In this document: in pieces, positions 1 through 12,044 of the stretch
Position numbering within the stretch: position 1 is the first letter of the stretch
Layout: every line of letters begins with the position of its first letter
Source: Cycas panzhihuaensis
Lineage: Eukaryota; Cycadophyta
Direction: 5' to 3'
Length of the DNA: 64,000 nt
Assembly (NCBI GenBank): GCA_023213395.1
Contig: CM041465.1
Location: forward strand, 88,233,741-88,297,740
Notes under the pieces: generated by a model
What the model was told of the DNA's origin: nothing
Database searches by the model: none
The model's input: the letters and a program-made list of their open reading frames with translations, nothing else
Translations under genes and position numbers: made by a program

Positions 1-780
1 AGAAATGAAGCTAAACCTTAAGATGCAGGTGATGCTAAAACTAATTGGGAAGAAAGGGATAATACTGGACTCATAATATTAAAACTATCAATATCTGACC
101 CTCTTTTCATTTATGTAGAAAGTCTTTATTCTACCTAAAGCATTTGGAAATATCTAAAGAATTTGTATGGCGAAAAAAATGGAGCTAAGATAATAACTCT
201 TAAAGAGGAATTATTCAAACTCCACATGAAGGAGTAAAAAATAATCATAAAATTTTTACATAAGGTGATTTCGCTAAAAAATGATCTGGCTAGTGTAGGT
301 GATCTAATCTCATATTAGGCATTAGTGGAATTCATGGTTAGAAAACTACCCAAGTTATTTGATATTATAATAAACACCATCACTAATGCAAATCAAATAA
401 CAACTATGATAAGAGACACCTTGATAGGACTCTTACTCCAATAGGAGTAAAGAAATAGGCGATACAAAGATGTAGGAGACCTTGAGGACACATTTGCATC
501 CAGAATGAGTGTGGGATCTAGAGGGTCAAGTAGAGGAAGAGGAAAAGCTCCAGAAACTCGTACTCCATCACGAGGACATTGGTAAGACTCAAGAGGATGA
601 GGCAGCAATACACCATTAAAGATTTGTTACTCTTGTGATAAGATTGGTCACTTTGTTAATTCCTATAAAGCCTTTGATATATGTTACCATTATGGAAAAT
701 TAGGACACTACCCATACTGGTGCAAGAAAGCAAACATCTAAAGAGGGAAGAAGCCCATGGGAAACTATAGCAAAGAATAA
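1..780 (+). pseudogene. Copia-1 gag with two degenerate CCHC knuckles
   Basis: This is the nucleocapsid/capsid polyprotein region of the copia UBN2-type gag. The capsid part runs over roughly codons 1-150 and is followed by an Arg/Gly/Ser-rich linker. Two zinc knuckles follow: 625-666 reads C-x2-C-x4-H-x4-Y, so the last Cys has become Tyr; 682-723 reads C-x2-Y-x4-H-x4-C, so the second Cys has become Tyr. Both changes are TGT to TAT-type transitions. Several stops (near 133, 235, 313, 442, 448) interrupt the frame. The start codon is outside the window. The role, packaging of element RNA, is taken from the family. Confidence 0.85.
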
Positions 781-825
781 GAAGGCGACGATGAGAATGA
801 TGAAGAGGAAGAAACAAAGTTCATT

Positions 826-1035
826 GTGGCACTTACAATAAGCATCCAGGATAAAGACATATGGTACATAGGTTTAGGAGCGTTACATCATATGATAGGT
901 CGAGAAGAGTGGTTCAAGACTTTACAGCCCTATACCACCAACAAATTAGTAGAATTGGGAGATAAATACTCCCTTGAAATTAAAGGAATTGGAATTGTTG
1001 CAGTTAAAATAAAAGATAGAATTAAAAAAAATTAG
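826..1035 (+). pseudogene. Copia-1 aspartic protease, active site lost
   Basis: A retropepsin-like segment begins WYIGLGALHHM, where copia proteases normally read W-x-x-D-S-G-A-x-x-H-M. The catalytic Asp is replaced by Gly and the Ser by Leu, so the enzyme would be inactive even without the surrounding stops. It lies in the same frame as gag, directly after the knuckles. The match to the WYLDSGASxHM-type motif is clear despite the substitutions. Confidence 0.8.
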
Positions 1036-1146
1036 AAATATAATTTTAGTGTCAAGTCTAAAAATGAATCTCCTATCTATCTCTCAACTAAAAAAGAAGG
1101 GATTGAGTACTGTATTTGATGAAAAGGGTTTTGTTACATCCTTGAT

Positions 1147-2160
1147 ATGAAAAATAATAGGAATATAATTGTAAAAGGGGTTAAAAGTAATGACCTATAT
1201 AGGCTGCTATCACACCCCATTTTGCTTGATGTAAAAACTTGTGCTACTATAAGTCTTAATGAGAAAATGTGGCATTTGAAGTATGGTAATCTTCCCATAG
1301 AAAAATTAAAAAATACAGAGAAGAAAAGCTTAGTGACTAGTTTGCCTCACTTCACATCAAATAATTTCATTTGTAAAGGGTGTCAATTTAGTAAACAACA
1401 CAGACAACCATTTCAAGAAAGTAAGTGGCAGGCCCAAGAAAAATTAGAATTGATACATACAAATCTATGTGGTCCTTTCACTCCACACTCCATAAAAGGA
1501 AGTAGATACATTTTTACTTTTATAGATGATCTGACTAGAAAGATTTGGGTTTATTTTTATGTACTAAATCTGATGTTTTTGATATGTTTAAAGAATTCAA
1601 AGCTGAAATAAAACTAGAAACTAATACCAAAATCAAATGCATAAGGTCTAACGATGGAGGTGAATATATCTCCAAAGAATTTTTGGAGTATTGAAAAGCT
1701 AGGGAAATACAAAGATAATTTTCAACTCCCTACACACCCTAATCCAATGGGGTTGTAGAAAGAAAAAATAGGGTTGTCATGGAAATGGCAAGGAGTATGA
1801 TGCATGGGAAAAATGTTCAAAAGTCATACTAGGATAAAGCAATTAGTATAACCTACTATTTACTAAATAGAAGTTCAACAAAGGCAATGGAATGATACAC
1901 TCCAAAAGAAGCATAGTCAGGAAGGAACCCTGACATAAGCCATCTAAAGGTATTTGGAAGTCAAGCCTTTATTCATATCCCAAATAAGAGAAGAACTAAG
2001 CTAGATTCAAAAAGTTTGGAATGCATCATGGTAGGATACAACAAAAGTTCAAAGGCATACAAGTGTATAGATCCCAAAACCAATAAATTTTATGTAAGTC
2101 GAGATGTTATCTTCAATGAGGAAGACAAAGAAGAAAATACAAGTAATAGAAAGGATACCT
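1147..2160 (+). pseudogene. Copia-1 integrase (GAG-pre-integrase plus core), frameshifted
   Basis: The zinc-binding pre-integrase part reads LWHLKYGNL ... CKGCQFSKQHRQPF, the HHCC-type module. The core follows with FIDDLTRK, then RSNDGGEY after a frameshift near 1565, then NGVVERKNR. The first Asp and the final Glu are kept; at the second catalytic site the usual TDNGGEY has become SNDGGEY, losing the Asp. The C-terminal part contains the copia-typical PKEAxSGRNPD and YNKSSKAYKCIDP blocks. Stops occur at former Cys, Gln and Trp codons (for example TP*SNG for TPQSNG). Confidence 0.9.
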
Positions 2161-2460
2161 CAAGCAGCTCCACCATGCAACTTTGTAAAAGAAAAATCAG
2201 ATATAACTTTAGAAGAAATCTCAAAAGGATCCGCCTCATCCCCGAAATTGTACTCAGACTCCACCATTGAAGAAGGCCCCTCTGAAGAAGCAAATGTTGA
2301 AGGAAAGAAGGTCCCCAGATGGTATCTCAAAACTATAAAGGAAAGTAAAGGTGAGATATTTTCTCATAAAACTAGAAGCCAAAATCCAAGGGCCTTATTT
2401 AGTAGTATAGAGTCATAATCCCTTTCTGAAGCCAAAGATCATACATAATAGAAGAAGGCC

Positions 2461-3933
2461 ATGGATGATGAGATAAATTCAATAAATAAAAATCAAACCT
2501 AGGAATTAGTAGATCTACCATTAAATAGATCAACTATAAACTGCAAATGGGTATATAAAATAAAAAGGGGCCCTGATGGAAAGATTGAGAAACACAAGGC
2601 TAGATTAGTTGTAAAAGGATATACCCAAACTGCAAGGATAGACTACGAAGAAAATTTCTCTCCAGTGGCCAAATTAAACACAGTAAGAACAGTCATAGCC
2701 CTGGTAGATCAAAGAAATTGGAAAATATTTCAGGTGGACATAAAAAGTACTTTTTTGAATGGAGAACTAGAAGAAGAGGTGTATATATCCTAACCAAAAG
2801 GCTATATCAAAAAAGGACAAGAGCATTTAGTATACAAGTTAAAAAAGGTTCTATATGGTTTGAAACAAGCTCTCTATGCATGGTATGCTAAATTAGATAG
2901 CTATCTTAGCAAAAATGGGTTCTGAAGGGGTAGCTTAGATTCAAGTTTATATATAGAAAATAGAAATGGAACAATAAGCATAATAGCAGTTTACGTAGAT
3001 GACATGATCCTTACAAGTGATGATAACGAATCATTATCTGATATAAATAAGCAATTGGAAAAGAAATTTGAGATGATTAACTTGGGACTTCTCAACTATT
3101 ACCTGGGGATCTAAATTAAACAATAAACTGGTTTAGTTACCTTCTGTCAAAGAAAATATGTTAAAGATTTGCTCATGAAGTTTAGAATGGAAGAGTACAA
3201 TCCTTGCTCTACTCCCATGGAAGAAAATTGTAATCTAGTGCTAGTTAAAGAAGAACCCTGCTTTAATGCTACATTATACAAACAACTTGTTGGAAGTCTT
3301 ATCTACCTCATAGTAACTAGACCTAACATCTTGTATGATGTGAGTCTAATATCAAGATATATGCATGAGCCAAAAATAAGACATTAGAATACTGGAAAAA
3401 GAATCTTGAGATATCTCAAAGGAGTAATTGAATTGAAACTAATATTTCTAAAGGAAACATCAGGCCAACTAATAGGATTCTGTGACTCAGATTGGGCAGG
3501 TGATAAAGAACAAAGAAAGTTAACCAGTGGATATTGCTTCTTCTTAAGATCATCACCAATCTCTTAGAGTAGTAAAAAATAAGCTACTATAGCACTATCA
3601 TCAACCAAAGCAGAATATAAATCAGTCATCAGTGTCGTAGTAGAAGCAGTTTGGCTCAGAGAAATAATGAAAGACTTAAAAGCTCCTCAAAAATCTACAA
3701 CGACTCTTTATTATGACAATTAGAGTACAATCAAGCTCACCAAAAATCTAGTATTCCATTCCAGAACTAAATACGTTGAAGTTCAATATCACTTTATTAG
3801 GGAAAAGGTTCAAAATAAAGAAATAGATCTTGTTTATTATCCTACAAATGAACAAGTAGCTAATATATTAACAAAACCACTAAGGAAAGATAAATTTCAA
3901 ATTCTTAGAGACAAAATAGGACTAGTTAGATAA
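2461..3933 (+). pseudogene. Copia-1 reverse transcriptase and RNase H
   Basis: The RT (RVT_2 type) runs from about 2500: CKWVYKIKRGPDG, KARLVVKGYTQ, ENFSPVAK, VDIKSTFLNG, YGLKQALYAWY and the catalytic AVYVDDMIL, so the YVDD box is intact. RNase H follows with CDSDWAGD, SSTKAEYKS and KYVEVQYHFIRE. The reading frame is the same as gag, with stops at 2791, 2923, 3112, 3121, 3385, 3565, 3580 and 3721. Most of these fall where relatives have Gln or Trp (for example IS*SSKK* for ISWSSKKQ). The frame stops just before the polypurine tract. Confidence 0.93.
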
Positions 3934-3940
3934 AACATTA

Positions 3941-4134
3941 AGAGAGGGTGTTAGAAAATAATATTTTATCCTAAGTCATAAGTTAATATGTCTTATGCAT
4001 CCTTAAGTGACCGTTAATATAGATCAATTACTGGTTAGTTTCAGGGTGGTTACAAACGTTATTAGTATATATGTACTTATATCATGAATAAGAATTGAAT
4101 CAATTCTCTTTTTGATCGTTGAGTTTATCCAACA
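3941..4134 (+). repeat. Copia-1 polypurine tract and 3' LTR
   Basis: The pol frame ends at 3931-3933 and is followed by the purine run agagaggg (3941-3948), the plus-strand primer. The LTR begins TGTTAGAAAA at 3949. I place its end at TCCAACA (4134) because the sequence ends in CA after an R/U5-like T-rich stretch. No 5' LTR is available for comparison, so the right edge is uncertain. Confidence 0.65.
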
Positions 4135-4957
4135 AACAACGACTTCTATATCATTATTTAGGGCTTCAAATCTTTCAACTTAGAATAGATAATGGCATGC
4201 GAACCTATCAATTCTACACCATGGTCTCATTGCTCGTAATCTCAGAGCTTGCATAATAACAATAGTTGTAGCGATAACATCCACACCTAATGTTTCAAAT
4301 AGTTATCATAGGACTTTATTATTATTATTTTTTAATATTTTTGATAATAGATTTAATACGTTTGACTCCTTCTTACTTATAGTAGGTTTGTTATTTGTGC
4401 AAGGTGATCATGCCTACATTTAGAGCTCTTTTGTAATAATTTTTTGCTTCAAACAATAAGCTTTAAATATATGTTTTATAACCCTTGAATCAAAACCTAC
4501 ATGTTATAAAATGGACCCACATGCAGCTTCAAATCTGGTCACAAAAAACATAAATCTATAGCTTTAAAACAACTCTACAGTAACTTCAAATCTCTAAAAA
4601 TTAAGCTTAAAAAATAGTCTTAAAATAGCTTCAGAACAAGCTTCAAAGTAGCCTTTAATAATAACTCCAATTAGGATTTGAACAGCCTTTAAACAATATC
4701 AAAACAACTCCTTTAAATTTAAAAAGTAATGATGAAATACCCTAAATACTTAAAAAAATAATCCCTTAAAAATATGCATAAAGTGCAATAAACGTTGGCT
4801 CCAAATAACTTTAAATAATCCTTTAAATAAACAATGAACATGTCACTAATCAAGCACAGTATAGGTTCCTCAAAAATTTGAAAAGGCTTCAAAAAATCAA
4901 AAGGATAACATGTACAAAGGCTCTATAATATTGTCCTTAAGGATTCAAAACCTTGGA
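4135..4957. other. Spacer without recognisable gene
   Basis: I find no coding similarity here. The right half (about 4440-4900) contains loosely recurring words such as AGCTTCAAA, CTTTAAA and AACAACTCC at roughly 20-bp spacing, which may be a decayed minisatellite or the leader of the element whose minus-strand LTR starts at 4969. Confidence 0.4.
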
Positions 4958-5305
4958 CTCTCATACCATGTTAGAAAATAAGCATGCAAAGCTCTATACT
5001 ATGTTAGAAAAATAATATATTATGCATGCAATAGATGAACTAAGATGGTGAGTTAATGATGCAACAATGAAGCTTAAAGAAGATGAAGTATGTATAAATG
5101 AACACGAGAGATAGAGAAATAGCCAAAACTTAATTTAGAATGAATGATAATATACATTCTTATAATACAAGTTTACCATTAATGAGAGAACCCCATTGGT
5201 CAATCTTAAAGGTAACATACATCTCTATAGCTCACAACCTTAAATATAAAATATACATAAATGTAGAGAGTATATATGAGAGTGATTATATACTTCGGTA
5301 TTACA
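4958..5305 (-). repeat. Minus-strand LTR with tRNA-Met-type primer-binding site
   Basis: Read on the minus strand, the segment starts TGTAATACCG (5305) and ends TTTTCTAACA (4969), a TG...CA LTR of 337 bp. It is followed immediately by TGGTATGAGAG (4968-4958), a one-or-two-base variant of the plant copia primer-binding site TGGTATCAGAG. The right edge coincides with the point where the 5' LTR of Copia-2 is cut. The interior to the left is not recognisable, so this is an LTR-leader remnant. Confidence 0.6.
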
Positions 5306-5568
5306 CCTAATACTTTGTTGATATATTAACCAATTATTTCATTATATTTTTAGGGTGGTTTGCTTATAAATTAAGCCCATACCTTATGCTTTATACATTG
5401 GATTTTATTACATGCAGAAGCTCTACCAAAATTGAGATGCACAGTGTAATCAATTAAACCATAGAATATTTCTGTTGTATTTAACTCTATTATCTTATAT
5501 TTTGATCTTAGTTTATAAGTTATTTATGTTAATGCATATTAATTTAGATCTTGTTGCTTGATTTAACA
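5306..5568 (+). repeat. Copia-2 5' LTR, left third missing
   Basis: This matches 15625-15878 of the 3' LTR, including the shared phrases GGTGGTTTGCTTATAAATTA and TTACATGCAGAAGC, and ends TGCTTGATTTAACA in both. The first ~125 bp of the 3' LTR have no counterpart here. The break falls exactly at the edge of the minus-strand LTR ending at 5305. Confidence 0.85.
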
Positions 5569-5581
5569 TGGCATCATAGCC
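5569..5581 (+). other. Copia-2 primer-binding site (initiator tRNA-Met type)
   Basis: TGGCATCATAGCC follows the LTR end directly. It differs by two transitions/transversions from the plant copia consensus TGGTATCAGAGCC, complementary to the initiator tRNA-Met 3' end. The position immediately after CA supports the assignment. Confidence 0.8.
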
Positions 5582-7535
5582 TATTATGTGTATTTCGTTT
5601 AATATTTTGTGAGTTTTGGTTAAAAACAATGGTCTTTTTATCAATAATGACATCCCATTCTCATCATTTTAAAATTTTTTAACAAATATAAGTAGCATAA
5701 GATAAATATGATTCTACAATAGGTGCTTTCCATCACATATTATCTTCTATGTACAGGTCGACATGTTTGTAGTAGTCCACATGCCTCTTTGCTCTAGTTT
5801 CATATGAAAATGATAAAAATGACACATCATTTCCACCGTTCAACCTCTATTTTACTATGTACCAATATATGGTGGTTCTAAAGCTATTCATACTCATTTT
5901 ATTTTACTACAAATCTGTTTAGAGGAGGGATGTATAGACATATAGGCCCATTGAGTCTAATTTAATCTACCATTAAGGAGTCACTACTTATTTTTTGTCT
6001 ATAGTTCACGTGGAAATCCTACGAAGGCTGTGGATATGTTTGAGCTACTGGAGCCATTTGAAAGCCTATAATAGTAGAAAACCTGATCATACATCATATC
6101 TAGACTAGCACAATCATCCCTAGATAGATATGTATCGAAAATGATAATGTTTTCATCAATTTCTCCTCATTGTGGATGCAAAAAGTTGTAATCTAACATG
6201 ACTATTAAAATTTGATTTTAATCTTTATTTTTTTCTAAAGTTTGATCTATATTAAATTAAATTTGATTTGGGATTGAGATTTGTTGAAGAGGACTAGTCT
6301 ATTAGTCATATTTAACCCCATAGGATTGGGGTTTAGTTATAAAAAGGGGCAGATTCTAAAGATTATAAGCTACTTTTTATAATTTTTGTATAATAAAAAA
6401 CTTTATTCTATATTTCATACTCTTTTGAGGTCTATTAAGCCTTTTGGAGTCTATTCGGTGGTCACATGCATTTGTTTTATGATTGGGGGCCAACCAATAA
6501 AGAGGGCTTAACCCAACTCTACCTTATCTTTTGCCCTTAAGGAGTACTTATTAATATTTTGACCATAACGTTTCAATGGAAAGTCAAATTTAAGCACTAT
6601 CTAAACCATTAGAAAGTTGATTCACAAGGATACAACTTGGAGGTTCATCTAAATTTGAGTATTCTTTTAAGGGATTATTGGTAAATAAAGTTGACATTCT
6701 TATTTGAGTTGTGCTAAGGCTTATTTTCATTAATTAAAAGCCTTAGTTTTATTTTGCAAAAGATATTTTGTTACTAAATGCTATTTTCATCATTTAGTTG
6801 GTTGTCCTACTCTATTTTTTGGGCTAATAAGTACTTGTAGTTTGTTATTGTATGTGTCCTCTTGAGTGAAAGAGGTTAGGTTTCACCTGTGAAAAGTCCA
6901 TAAAAAAGAGCTCCATAACCCTATCTTTTCTCTTTAAGTTATTTTCCTTAGTTTCTTTACTTTTATTTTTCATAAAAATAATCTTGTATGTAAATAAGAC
7001 CACATCCTAAAATCAATTTTTAACTCAAAACTAAGAAAGATAATTCCTAATTCATAAGAAAACCTTTTCTAGTCTTGTAAGGAGAATGATTAAGACCTCT
7101 GAAGTTACCACTCCACATACATCTTTAGTTTTTCTCAAACTCTAAATACATTAAAGAAACCCATTAGCTATTAGGTGTATTAAGTGGCAAGTTGAGATAT
7201 AAACCCTACCTTAGTGTTTAGAGGCTTGACTAAATGCAGAGGGAGTGAGTTCCTTAGTTAATAATTTTCAACTAGATTTATCACTAGACATAAGTTTGGT
7301 ACATGTAGACTAACAAGTCAAGGGGTTTTTTGACCTTCTTAGTAGCTCATATACTGAGTTATATAGAGCATTAAACTTATGTATCAGTATATAGCATCCC
7401 TAATTTGCTACTTATGGGTAGATACCACTAGATAGGATAGCAACCAAGGACTTCTTGGAGCCCCCTAAACTTAGTAACACATTAGGTAGATAGGACATAA
7501 AAAGGATACTAAAAGACACATAGAGTCACTCTAAA
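5582..7535 (+). other. Copia-2 leader, no recognisable coding sequence
   Basis: About 1.95 kb lies between the primer-binding site and gag. I see no conserved protein fragment on either strand. The composition is AT-rich and stop-dense. A second, unidentified insertion could hide here, because copia leaders are normally shorter. Confidence 0.5.
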
Positions 7536-8830
7536 ATGGCAACCCAAATGTTCCTATCTAATATTATCAAACTTAATGGCATAAATAATTTCTTAACTTA
7601 AAAGAAACAAGTTAAGAACCTCTCTTATCATGAATGACTATTGGGCTTATATCAATGGAGATATACCCCTACCTACATCTACCAACGACCCAAATGATAC
7701 TACCATTGTCATCCCACTTGATCTAGTTGCCTTAACCAACTTCAATGTTAAGGATAATATAGCCTTATAATTTCTCCACTTGACTGTAGAAGACTAAGTG
7801 GATCAAAATATAGAAATTATTCAAACCTCTCATGAAGCTTAGAGCATCTTATGCTCCCTCTATAAGAGGAGAGATGAGTCAAGATCAACAACATTAAAGG
7901 TACACTTGTTTAAAATACCTTTATTAGAATTGTCATCATCCACTTAACTAAGGTAAAAATAATAAGAAACCAACTCATAATTCTTAGTGAACCTACATCT
8001 GATCATGACTTAGTGTCTAGCATCCTTAATATCCTTCTTATAGAATATAATAGCTTTGTGTCCAAACTTTATAATAATTATACCAAAATGGACTTCATCA
8101 CTTTTGAAAGACTTTTTCTCAGAGAGGAGAACATCCTTAATTACTAAAGAGTGGCATCTACTTTTAACTTTGTGCTTATATTTATAGCCAAGAATTTAGA
8201 AAAGAATAGACTAAGTAAATAGCCAAGTAAGCAGCCATGTCATTGATAAACCCTTAAGCAAGAGTTTGACTCCCTTAACATCTCATAACAACCACATTAG
8301 TAGCCAACATATCAATAATCATGATCTTAATAAGTTGGCACTTCATCATAACAAGCTCATCAGCCTCAACAACCACATCAACCATAATAACCTTAATAAC
8401 CAAGGAATCAATAGTATTAAAAAAAATATCACTTGCATGTATTGTGGGAAGAATAGACATTTGGCTATTGACTGTAGGAGAAGACAAGCTTATTTTTAGA
8501 TGTTTCAAAATTAAGGGGAATAATTTTGTAGGCTAAACTTTCAATAAGGTGGATCTAGCTTCTAATAAGGTGGACTTAGTTTTTAACTAGGAGGCCCAAC
8601 CCTTCAACAAGAAGCCCTATACTTTTAATAAGAAGATTTCAATCTTCAACAAGGAGGCCCTAATTTTCCATAAGGAGGGCTAATTGATCAATAACTAGGC
8701 TAATTCTTATAATAGAATTGGGATCAAAGACAAAATTGAAATTAATGCCAACCAAATATATAGTGATTCTAACCAAGAACTCTAAAGAACAACCAAAACT
8801 CTCAATAAGGAGGTAATATGCTAGACACTC
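7536..8830 (+). pseudogene. Copia-2 gag with intact CCHC knuckle and Gln/Gly-rich tail
   Basis: The frame opens MATQMFLSNIIKLNG and shows a UBN2-type capsid pattern (NDYWAYINGD near 7630). A His/Asn-rich stretch (about 8290-8420) precedes an intact zinc knuckle, CMYCGKNRHLAIDC (8434-8475). The tail (about 8530-8815) is a run of imperfect F-Q-Q-G-G units. Many of its Gln codons are now TAA (for example CAACAAGG-type units read TAATAAGG), while a few remain as QQ. Several frameshifts separate the pieces. Role from the family: nucleocapsid/capsid. Confidence 0.8.
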
Positions 8831-8862
8831 AATACTCCTCCTAAAATTTATTCTTTACAACT

Positions 8863-9054
8863 TTGTCATCCCAACATGATGATAATTCTTGGTTACTAGA
8901 TTCAGGTGCCACATGCCAATGGATCATTATAAAAGACATGTTGGAGGAGATATATCCATTCAACACTCAAATAATCATATTTCGAGGTAACCTCACCTAT
9001 GATATGACCAAAAGTAGAAGGGCTCCCATTGTATTAAAGGATTCCAAAATATGA
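8863..9054 (+). pseudogene. Copia-2 aspartic protease, DSG motif intact
   Basis: The segment contains NSWLLDSGATCQW, with the catalytic Asp-Ser-Gly triad preserved, followed by the expected beta-strand spacing and a VLKDSK end. In Copia-1 the same site has decayed. The surrounding ORF is short because of flanking stops and frameshifts. Confidence 0.85.
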
Positions 9055-9408
9055 CAACATATCAACAATGTATTCTTAATTTTAGGCATGAAGATAAACC
9101 TACCTTCTATTAGTCAAATTGATAAGAAGAACCTAGATGTCCTCTTTAGTTAAAGCATCTGTATTATTATTAATTACACTAATAGATAACTTATTGCAAC
9201 AAGACATGAGGATAGTAGCTTATATAAGCTTGACAGAGTTCTCCTTGCCACTAGTCCACCATAAAAATCCTGTTCAATGGTATAGAATAATCAACTTGAC
9301 AAGGAGAAAACAATCATGGTTGAAGACTTATCTCTTGTCTAAGAACAAGGTGAATTCTCTAATTTTAAAGAAAAATCTACCTTAAACAACACCAAAGACT
9401 AGCTATGA

Positions 9409-10260
9409 CATCAACACCTTGGTCACTTAAATATGCAGAGCTTAAATCATATGTCTAGGCTTCATATGGTACATGCACTTCTAGTCATCTAGAGAAATAG
9501 ATGCATTTGTGAGGATTGCTTAATGAGAAAATGATAAAGAGAAAAATTTCCATCTAAGAATAAATGAAGCCTCAAAATCATTGGGATTAGTCTACTTAAA
9601 TATTTGTAGACCCATGTTAGTCCCCTCTCTCAATGGAAACATGTTCTTCATGACATTTATAGATGACTATTGTAAGAAAGTATGGGTCTACTTCCCAAGG
9701 AATAAGTACCAAGCCCTTGAAAAATTTAAAGAATTCAAGGTTAAGGTAGAGAATGAAAGTGGCATGAATATCAAGATCCTAAGATTTGATAATGGATGGG
9801 AGTATATATCAAACAAATTCATCAATTTTCACAAATAATATGGTATCAAACACGAATTCTCAGTACCTCATACACCTTAGTAAAATAGTGTAGTAGAAAG
9901 GATGAATCAAACATTGGTGAATAAAGAAAAGCCATGTTGAGTGTTGCCAATATCAACTACTGCGTATTTGACTAATAAAAATATCACAATAATAGTCAAA
10001 GATATCACCCCTATGGGGGCTTGGTCAAGAATCGAACTAATAGTTTCTTACTTAAAGATATTTTGATGCACAACTTACAAATTCATTCCTAAGGAGAATA
10101 GGAAGAAGTTAGATGACAAAAGCCTTAAGTATATTTTCCTTGGTTATGTACCTGGACGTAAAGCTTATAATGTTTATGACATTATTAGAAACTAAGTCTA
10201 CACTACTCAGGATATAATATTTGCTAAAAGTACTTAGGACCTAGATACCTCAAAAATCTA
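9409..10260 (+). pseudogene. Copia-2 integrase
   Basis: The pre-integrase zinc module reads HQHLGHLNM ... CICEDCLMRK (9409-9533), with the HHCC residues present. The core has FIDDYCKKVWV, LRFDNGWEY and NSVVERMNQT, so all three catalytic acidic residues (D, D, E) are still readable. Stops and frameshifts break it, with TP**NSV where relatives read TPQQNGV. The C-terminal region (FLGYVPGRKAYNVYD, about 10130) is the copia-typical block before RT. Confidence 0.87.
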
Positions 10261-10623
10261 ATTTATAGTAGAATATGATGTTCATACACCTGAAGTGCCT
10301 CTTGCACTAATTTTGGAGCCACTAACACCTACATCCTCTCATATACTAGGTTCATCTTTAGCTCTAGTAGCCCCAACATCTACATCAGATGCTAGCACAT
10401 CAATGCCACCCATTTCAGTTGATGACCTTTAGTTGGAAGCCACCAATTTTAACCACCTCCTAAGTGGGTCCAACAATTACTAAAGGATGCTTCTCCTCCT
10501 CCCATAACTGCCAAAAGATCATAAAAAGTAAGACACTCCATCATCTTTGCCTTAATGGAACATGTCTTAGAAACCTCTAAGCCTTCTACATTTAAGGAGG
10601 CAATCGAAGACCAAATGTAAAAA

Positions 10624-11757
10624 GTAGCAATGGATGAAGAGATGAGTTCCATCTTGAAAAATGAAACTTAGGAGCTAACAGTATTACCATATAGGAAAAA
10701 TCCAATTAATTATTAATGGCTCTATAAAACTAAGTTTCATGCAGATGGCACTGTCGAATGTTACAAAACTTGTCTAGTTGCAAAAGGTTTCAAATAACAG
10801 GAGGGGATAGACTATGATGAGACTTATGCATTGGTAGCCAATATAACCACATTCCATTTGGTGATGTCTCTAGCAGGCCAATTCAACTGGCCAGTATACT
10901 AAATAGATGTGAAGAGTGCTTTCCTCAATAAAGAGCTCATAGAAGAGGTTTTTTTAAAGAAACCTCTTAGCTATGTTGTTCTTGGTAAAGAACACTTAGT
11001 TTGTAAGCCTAAGAAGGCCTTATATGGATTGAAGTAGGTACCACATAACTAGTATATAAAAATTGATGCTTTTTTCAACCAGCATGGATTCCATCATTCA
11101 CCTTTTGTGTTAAACTTATACATTCAGATTAGAGAAAATTAGATCACCATTATTATACTCTATGTAGACAACTTGGCAATCATAAGCAATGACAATAAAG
11201 GCATAGCCTAGTTATAATCTAAATTGAAAAGCAACTTTGAGATGATAGATCTTAAGTTGCCACACTATTTCCTTGGCATTGAAGTATGGTAGGATCTAGG
11301 ACATATCTTCCTATCACAATCAAAGTATGCCAATGAACTCTTACAATAATTTAAAATAATAGAATGCAGGCAAGCCCCAATTCCAATGGAAATGGGAACT
11401 AAGCTAAACCTGGATGAACAAGACAAGCCATTTGATCCTACTTTGTACTGCTGGTTAGTTGGAAGCATCATTTACCTCACACATATTTTCCTAGATATTT
11501 CTTATGCAGTTAAGATATGCTCCAAGTACATGTCAAAGCAAAAAATATCCCATTGGAAAGATGCTACTAGAATCCTTAAGTACATTTGTAATATATATCA
11601 ATTTGGATTTGACTACAACCAAACTAAATTTCTTATCTTGAAAGGATACATAGATGCTAATTGGGTAGGTTGCTAAGACACATACCATTCAATATTGGGT
11701 ACTATTTTGATATAGATTTAGCTATAAACTCTTGAAGTTACAAGAAGTAGCTTGTAA
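10624..11757 (+). pseudogene. Copia-2 reverse transcriptase and first part of RNase H
   Basis: RT blocks include CLVAKGFK*QEG, IDVKSAFLN, LYGLK*VP and the active-site box ILYVDNLAI, where the second Asp of YVDD is now Asn. RNase H begins ... GYIDANWVGC (about 11640-11675), and its continuation is cut at 11757 by element N. It resumes at 15127. Stops at former Gln and Trp codons are frequent. Confidence 0.88.
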
Positions 11758-12030
11758 TGACCCCATACTACATGTAATAGGGTAGAAGGTTAAGGGTTAA
11801 GGAGGATAAGAATATGGGATTAGGTAGCTTAGTAGTAACATAATATAATAATGGGTGGCCCTCTTATAAATATGGCACCCCCATCTTATGTAAGGTAGCT
11901 TGATATATTTTGAATACAATCTATTAGGGTTCACTTCAGTGCCCCTTTTAGTCTTCAGTTTGGTGACCATTCTATTTTCCAGCTTTATTCCCTCTTACTC
12001 TCTTATGGTTACAGGAGTTGGCTTATAACA
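11758..12030 (+). repeat. Element N 5' LTR
   Basis: This is the left 273-bp direct repeat. It contains a TATA-like segment CTTATAAATATGG (about 11871-11883) and ends GGCTTATAACA. It inserts after the RNase H codons reading LQEVACN. Confidence 0.88.
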
Positions 12031-12032
12031 AG

Positions 12033-12044
12033 TGGTATCAGATC
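12033..12044 (+). other. Element N primer-binding site
   Basis: TGGTATCAGATC starts two bases after the LTR and matches ten bases of the plant initiator tRNA-Met complement. Confidence 0.8.

Larger units (their letters stand above)
1..4134 (+). mobile_element. Copia-1: Ty1/copia LTR retrotransposon, 5' end outside window, degenerate
   Basis: The window opens inside gag. The order is gag with two zinc knuckles, protease, integrase, reverse transcriptase, RNase H, polypurine tract and LTR, which is the Ty1/copia order because integrase precedes RT. Most of the 3.9 kb reads in one frame (positions 1, 4, 7...), as expected for a single copia gag-pol ORF; only about 1565-2100 shifts frame. About two dozen in-frame stops interrupt it, many at positions where the family has Gln or Trp. 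The element cannot make a full protein. Its 5' LTR lies left of the window, so its age cannot be judged from LTR divergence. Confidence 0.93.
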
